NCBI GenBank assembly: GCA_040386195.1
Contig: JAZKFV010000005.1
Coordinates: 1-64,000, forward strand
DNA from: JAJTCH01 sp040386195
Lineage (GTDB): Bacteria > Pseudomonadota > Alphaproteobacteria > Rickettsiales > UBA1997
Reading direction: 5' to 3'
Length of the DNA stretch: 64,000 nt
Part shown: piece after piece, positions 60,766 through 64,000 of the stretch
How the letters are laid out: each line of letters begins with the position of its first letter
Numbering within the stretch: position 1 is the first letter of the stretch
Made by a program: the position numbers and the translations under genes
Notes under the pieces: generated by a model
Seen by the model: the letters and a program-made list of their open reading frames with translations, nothing else
Database searches by the model: none
What the model was told of the DNA's origin: nothing

Positions 60766-62790
60766 ATGACAAATAATTCTTCCATAAATCCATCTTATAA
60801 AGTTATCGCTGATCATCTGCGCTCATCATCTTTTTTAATTGCTGATGGCGTGATGCCTTCCAATGAAGGCAGAGGTTATGTGCTGCGCCGCATCATGCGC
60901 CGCGCCATGCGCCACATTCACAAACTTGGATCTGATCAGCCGATGATGTATAAATTAGTTCCAGTTTTAATCTCGCAAATGGGTGAATTTTATCCAGAAT
61001 TAGTGCAAGCCAAAGACACAATTATTGATACTTTAAAAACTGAAGAAGAAAGATTTAGAACCACTCTCGGGCGAGGAATGGAAATGCTTGAAGAGGAATT
61101 ATTGAAAGCTAAAAAAGGTGAAAAATTTTCCGGCGCAGTTGCGTTTAAATTATATGACACTTATGGATTTCCACTTGATTTGACGCAAGATATTTTGCGT
61201 GAAAAAAATCTGGAAGTTGATTTAGAAGGATTTGATTTTGAAATGGATCAACAAAAAAAACGCGCCAAAGAAAGCTGGTCAGGAAGCGGCGAAGCAAAGG
61301 ATAGCGAGGTTTATTTTTCTTTAAAAGCCAAATGCAAAAATAGCAAATTTGTTGGTTATGAATCAACCAAATCTGCCGCTAAAATTTTAGCAATTTTAAA
61401 AGATGGAAAAGAAATTACAGAAGTTAAAAACGGCGATAAAAATGTCGAAATTATTTTAGACCAAACTCCGTTCTACGCCACTTCTGGCGGACAAAAAGGC
61501 GATGATGGCAATTTTATTTTGAGCACAGAATATCAAGAAAATCAGCTGATTAATTACACTAATTTAAAAAATTCTATCGACATTTTTGAAACCAAAAAAA
61601 TGGCTGGTGATTTATTTGTGCACTTAGCTTCTGAAATTCGCGGCAATTTCAAAATTGGTGATCAAATTATTGCTTTGGTAAATAATAGAAACCGCCAATT
61701 CCGCGCTATCAATCACTCCGCAACTCATCTTTTGCATTTTGCTTTAAAACAAATTGTTGGCAATCACATCAGCCAAAAAGGGTCAAATGTTGATAGTGGG
61801 TATTTTACTTTTGACTTCAATCACAACAAACCTTTAAGCCAATTAGAAATTGATCAAGTTGAAGATTTGGTGAATTTTTATATTCGTCAAAATAGTCAAG
61901 TTCAAACTGAAATTCTACCTTTAACGGAAGCCCGGAACAAAGGCGCAATGGCTTTGTTTGGTGAAAAATATGACGATGTAGTTCGAGTTTTGCAAATGGG
62001 AAAATCAATTGAACTTTGCGGCGGAACTCACGCAAAAGCAACTGGCAATATTGGAATTTTAAAAATTATTTCTGAAAAAGGTATTGCCGCTGGAATCAGA
62101 AGAATTGAGGCTAAAACTGGTTTTTTTGCTTTGGAATATTCACGATTGCAGGAAAGAAAATTACAAGCTTTGATTGAAGCTCTAAAAATTACTGGACAAT
62201 CTGAAGAGATAAAATTTCCTCAAAATCAATTTCACAGCGCCAAAAAAGGTTTTGATGATTTGTATTATTTTACTGAAGAAGCCACAGAAAATGCGGTTGT
62301 AAGCGCGGCAGAAATTTCTTCTATGCAAGAAATTATTACTAAAATTTATCAATTAGGTGAAGCCAAAATGTTGGAAATCAAAGCTTTGCAAAAGGAAATT
62401 GATAAACTCAAAAAAGAAAAATTATCTGCAAATAGCAATTTTACTGTCGAAAAAATTGGCGAAATTAATTTAGTTCATCATTTTTTTGACGGCGTTGGAG
62501 CTAAGGAATTAAAGGATTTGATCACTGAAATTAAACAGCAAAAAGAATATCAGCAAAATTCTTGCATTTTGTTCTTTGGTTTTGCGGAAGATAAGTTATC
62601 ATGCATTCTAGCAATCAGCCAAAACCTAACTGAAAAGTTTCCAGCCAATAAATTTATCAGCCAAATCGCTGAGAAAATTGGTGGCAAAGGCGGTGGTGGC
62701 AAACCAGATTTAGCAATGTGCGGCGGCACTGATAGAAACGGAATTGACAATGCTGTTCAGGTGATAAAGGATTTACTAAATAATAATTGA
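60766..62790 (+). CDS. alaS: Alanyl-tRNA synthetase lacking the N-terminal catalytic domain
   Basis: The 674-residue product aligns with AlaRS from about residue 278 of the E. coli enzyme: it starts at SYKVIADHLRSSSFLIADGV, then RGYVLRRIMRRAMRH. It keeps the tRNA-recognition region, the editing domain (HSATH at 317-321 and CGGTH at 418-422, the four zinc-site residues) and C-Ala with GGKGGGGKPDLAMCGGTD. The aminoacylation core with class II motifs 1-3 is absent. An in-frame stop at 60727-60729 and the opposite-strand YggT gene exclude an upstream extension. The frame has no stops or frameshift, so it is probably functional, either as one subunit of a split AlaRS or as an AlaX-like trans-editing factor. 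Confidence 0.9.
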   Translation: MTNNSSINPSYKVIADHLRSSSFLIADGVMPSNEGRGYVLRRIMRRAMRHIHKLGSDQPMMYKLVPVLISQMGEFYPELVQAKDTIIDTLKTEEERFRTTLGRGMEMLEEELLKAKKGEKFSGAVAFKLYDTYGFPLDLTQDILREKNLEVDLEGFDFEMDQQKKRAKESWSGSGEAKDSEVYFSLKAKCKNSKFVGYESTKSAAKILAILKDGKEITEVKNGDKNVEIILDQTPFYATSGGQKGDDGNFILSTEYQENQLINYTNLKNSIDIFETKKMAGDLFVHLASEIRGNFKIGDQIIALVNNRNRQFRAINHSATHLLHFALKQIVGNHISQKGSNVDSGYFTFDFNHNKPLSQLEIDQVEDLVNFYIRQNSQVQTEILPLTEARNKGAMALFGEKYDDVVRVLQMGKSIELCGGTHAKATGNIGILKIISEKGIAAGIRRIEAKTGFFALEYSRLQERKLQALIEALKITGQSEEIKFPQNQFHSAKKGFDDLYYFTEEATENAVVSAAEISSMQEIITKIYQLGEAKMLEIKALQKEIDKLKKEKLSANSNFTVEKIGEINLVHHFFDGVGAKELKDLITEIKQQKEYQQNSCILFFGFAEDKLSCILAISQNLTEKFPANKFISQIAEKIGGKGGGGKPDLAMCGGTDRNGIDNAVQVIKDLLNNN

Positions 62791-62816
62791 TATTACATAT
62801 TATTAACTCATAATAA
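62787..62816 (+). promoter_or_regulatory. Possible promoter of the toxin-antitoxin operon
   Basis: TTGATA (62787-62792), 18 bases, TAATAA (62811-62816) resemble sigma-70 type boxes and overlap the alaS stop codon. It lies about 35 bases upstream of the antitoxin ATG. The AT-rich context raises the chance of a random match. Confidence 0.35.
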
Positions 62817-62851
62817 CACTTATTATCTATTAATTATTTCTGTAATTATTT

Positions 62852-63079
62852 ATGACCAGAGTTTTTTCCCTGCAAGTTCCAGATCGTTTATATGAAAGTC
62901 TTGAAACTATTTCTAAAAAAGAAAACCGTAGCAAAGGCTATGTAGTGCGCGACTTGATTGAATCTTATATTCAAGATTATGCCGATCTACAATACGCCAA
63001 ACAAGTTTCCAGAGAAATTGAAGAAGGCAAATCTGAATTAGTTTCTTGGGAAGATGTTAAGAAAAAATACAAATTATAA
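62852..63079 (+). CDS. RelB/ribbon-helix-helix antitoxin
   Basis: The 75-residue protein begins MTRVFSLQVPDRLYESLETI, a ribbon-helix-helix DNA-binding start, with NRSKGYVVRDLIESYIQDY as the helix pair. A C-terminal segment (REIEEGKSELVSWEDVKKKY) is of the kind that wraps the toxin. It precedes the RelE-like toxin by 8 bases. Such antitoxins bind the operon promoter and neutralise the toxin. Confidence 0.85.
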   Translation: MTRVFSLQVPDRLYESLETISKKENRSKGYVVRDLIESYIQDYADLQYAKQVSREIEEGKSELVSWEDVKKKYKL

Positions 63080-63087
63080 AACACCAA

Positions 63088-63357
63088 ATGCCACCAAAAA
63101 CCACTTGGAAAGTCAAATTTGACAAAAGAGCAGAAAAGTTATTTTCCAAACTTGATAAAATTACTAGGACAAGAATCAAGGATTTTATTGATCAGAAATT
63201 AGTTTTTGATCCAATTTTACATTCGAAAATGCTGGTTGGAAATAACAAATTCTTTCGTTCCAGAGTTGGCGATTACCGAGTTGTTTTTGAAATAAAAAAT
63301 CAAGAACTAATCATTATCATTATCGATATTGGTCACAGAAGAGAAATTTACAAATAA
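63088..63357 (+). CDS. RelE/ParE-type toxin
   Basis: The 89-residue basic protein has the RelE/ParE fold pattern: WKVKFDKRAEKLFSKLDKIT, KMLVGNNKFFRSRVGDYRVVFE, and IIIIIDIGHRREIYK near the end. RelE members cleave mRNA on the ribosome, while ParE members act on gyrase. The R-x-G-D-Y-R segment and late His-Arg-Arg fit the RelE/YoeB side better. It is 8 bases behind its antitoxin. Placement between alaS and RNase J suggests a recent insertion. Confidence 0.85.
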   Translation: MPPKTTWKVKFDKRAEKLFSKLDKITRTRIKDFIDQKLVFDPILHSKMLVGNNKFFRSRVGDYRVVFEIKNQELIIIIIDIGHRREIYK

Positions 63358-63384
63358 ATTTCTTAAAAAAATAAATTAAAATAA

Positions 63385-64000
63385 ATGCAATTAAATTTAA
63401 AAAAACACCGCGAAGACTTATTATTCGTACCACTGGGCGGTGCTAGTGAAATTGGGATGAATGTCAATTTATATCACCTTGATGGCAAATGGATCATGGT
63501 GGATTGCGGGCTGGGCTTTGCTCATGATGTTCCTGGAATTGATATGCTGGCGGCTGATATTTCTTTTATCAAAGCGCATAAAAAAGATTTGCTGGGAATT
63601 ATTATTACTCACATTCACGAAGATCATTTGGGCGCGGTGCAGCATTTATGGCAAGAGTTGGAAGCGCCGGTTTATACTTCCGATTTTGCGGCACGATTTT
63701 TGCGCACTAAACTTGAAGAATATGCTTTTGGTTCAAGGGTTAAAATTCACACAATTGATGAAAGCAAAGAATTAAAACTCGGCGCTTTTAATATTGAATT
63801 TATTGGTTTGACTCACTCAGTTCCTGAGATGAACGCTTTGATGATCAAAACTCGTCATGGCAATATTTTGCATTCTGGTGATTGGAAATTTGATCCTAAT
63901 CCAGTTTTAGGAAAAATTTCTGAGAAAGAAAAAATCAAAGAATATGGCGATCAAGGTGAAATTTTGGCTTTGGTCTGCGACTCAACCAACGCTTTATCTC
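63385..64000 (+). CDS. rnj: Ribonuclease J, N-terminal part (cut by window edge)
   Basis: The frame from the ATG at 63385 runs to the window end (205 codons, no stop). It reads LLFVPLGGASEIGMNVNLYH, then ITHIHEDHLGAVQHL (metallo-beta-lactamase HxHxDH motif), GLTHSVPEMNALMIKT and HSGDWKFDPNP, the RNase J pattern. RNase J is a 5'-3' exo- and endoribonuclease of mRNA turnover and rRNA maturation. The beta-CASP and C-terminal domains lie outside. It follows the toxin gene by 27 bases. Confidence 0.94.
   Translation, partial: MQLNLKKHREDLLFVPLGGASEIGMNVNLYHLDGKWIMVDCGLGFAHDVPGIDMLAADISFIKAHKKDLLGIIITHIHEDHLGAVQHLWQELEAPVYTSDFAARFLRTKLEEYAFGSRVKIHTIDESKELKLGAFNIEFIGLTHSVPEMNALMIKTRHGNILHSGDWKFDPNPVLGKISEKEKIKEYGDQGEILALVCDSTNALS

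Noticed and set aside
1..64000. CRISPR array, prophage or insertion sequence
   Set aside because: No regularly spaced direct repeats, Cas genes, transposase, integrase or phage structural genes were recognised; the only repeats are the three palindromic elements.

Overview
The window is AT-rich, gene-dense DNA that reads like an alphaproteobacterium, most likely from the Rickettsiales or a nearby AT-rich lineage with a moderately reduced genome. This placement is inferred from gene content and order: the rpsL-rpsG-fusA-tuf string, a DUF2066 protein and a PerM permease beside purM, a Fur/Irr-type regulator, an adrenodoxin-type ferredoxin, and a probable DUF2125 protein. No rRNA or tRNA gene was recognised. 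Most start codons are preceded by A/T-rich sequence without a Shine-Dalgarno motif.

Layout. 1-3.5 kb: the str operon on the minus strand (rpsL, rpsG, fusA, start of tuf) with a near-consensus promoter overlapping the thrB stop. 3.6-6.7 kb: thrB, a zincin-motif protein, a NYN-domain protein behind a terminator-like leader, and a Fur-family regulator. 6.7-14.5 kb (plus strand): guaB, a LytM (M23) protein, a bactofilin, three envelope proteins resembling the PilM/N-O-P or GspL-M-C inner-membrane subcomplex, thioredoxin and a glutamine-synthetase-like protein. 14.5-19.6 kb: PerM and DUF2066, then purM followed by a free-standing C-terminal piece of isoleucyl-tRNA synthetase, then a CsgG-like lipoprotein.

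19.7-48.7 kb is a large surface-polysaccharide island. dTDP-rhamnose genes mark both ends (rfbC at one, rfbB/rfbA/rfbD at the other). Between them lie about ten glycosyltransferases, several with two domains; WecB; an RffA-like aminotransferase with a GNAT acetyltransferase; SDR and cupin sugar-modifying enzymes; an acyltransferase; a nucleotidyltransferase/GDPD/HAD-cupin trio; and a plus-strand operon for a GDP-heptose (4,6-dehydratase, HddA, GmhA, fused HddC-GmhB). The two divergent operons at 32.4 kb share an intergenic region with a perfect FNR-type palindrome.

48.7-50.6 kb: three lipoproteins, one of only 55 residues. 50.6-58.4 kb: a minus-strand run of LptG, an ABC exporter, a double CDGSH protein, an RmuC-like protein, panC, prmC, a DUF2125-like protein and ferredoxin. 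58.5-64 kb: trmL, an aminotransferase, YggT, an alanyl-tRNA synthetase ORF lacking its whole catalytic N-terminus, a RelB/RelE-type toxin-antitoxin pair, and the start of RNase J. Three copies of a palindromic repeat sit at 49.9, 59.0 and 60.3 kb.

The most unusual signal is the pair of split aminoacyl-tRNA synthetases: an IleRS C-terminal piece joined to purM and an AlaRS lacking its aminoacylation domain, both intact open frames with their own ATG.
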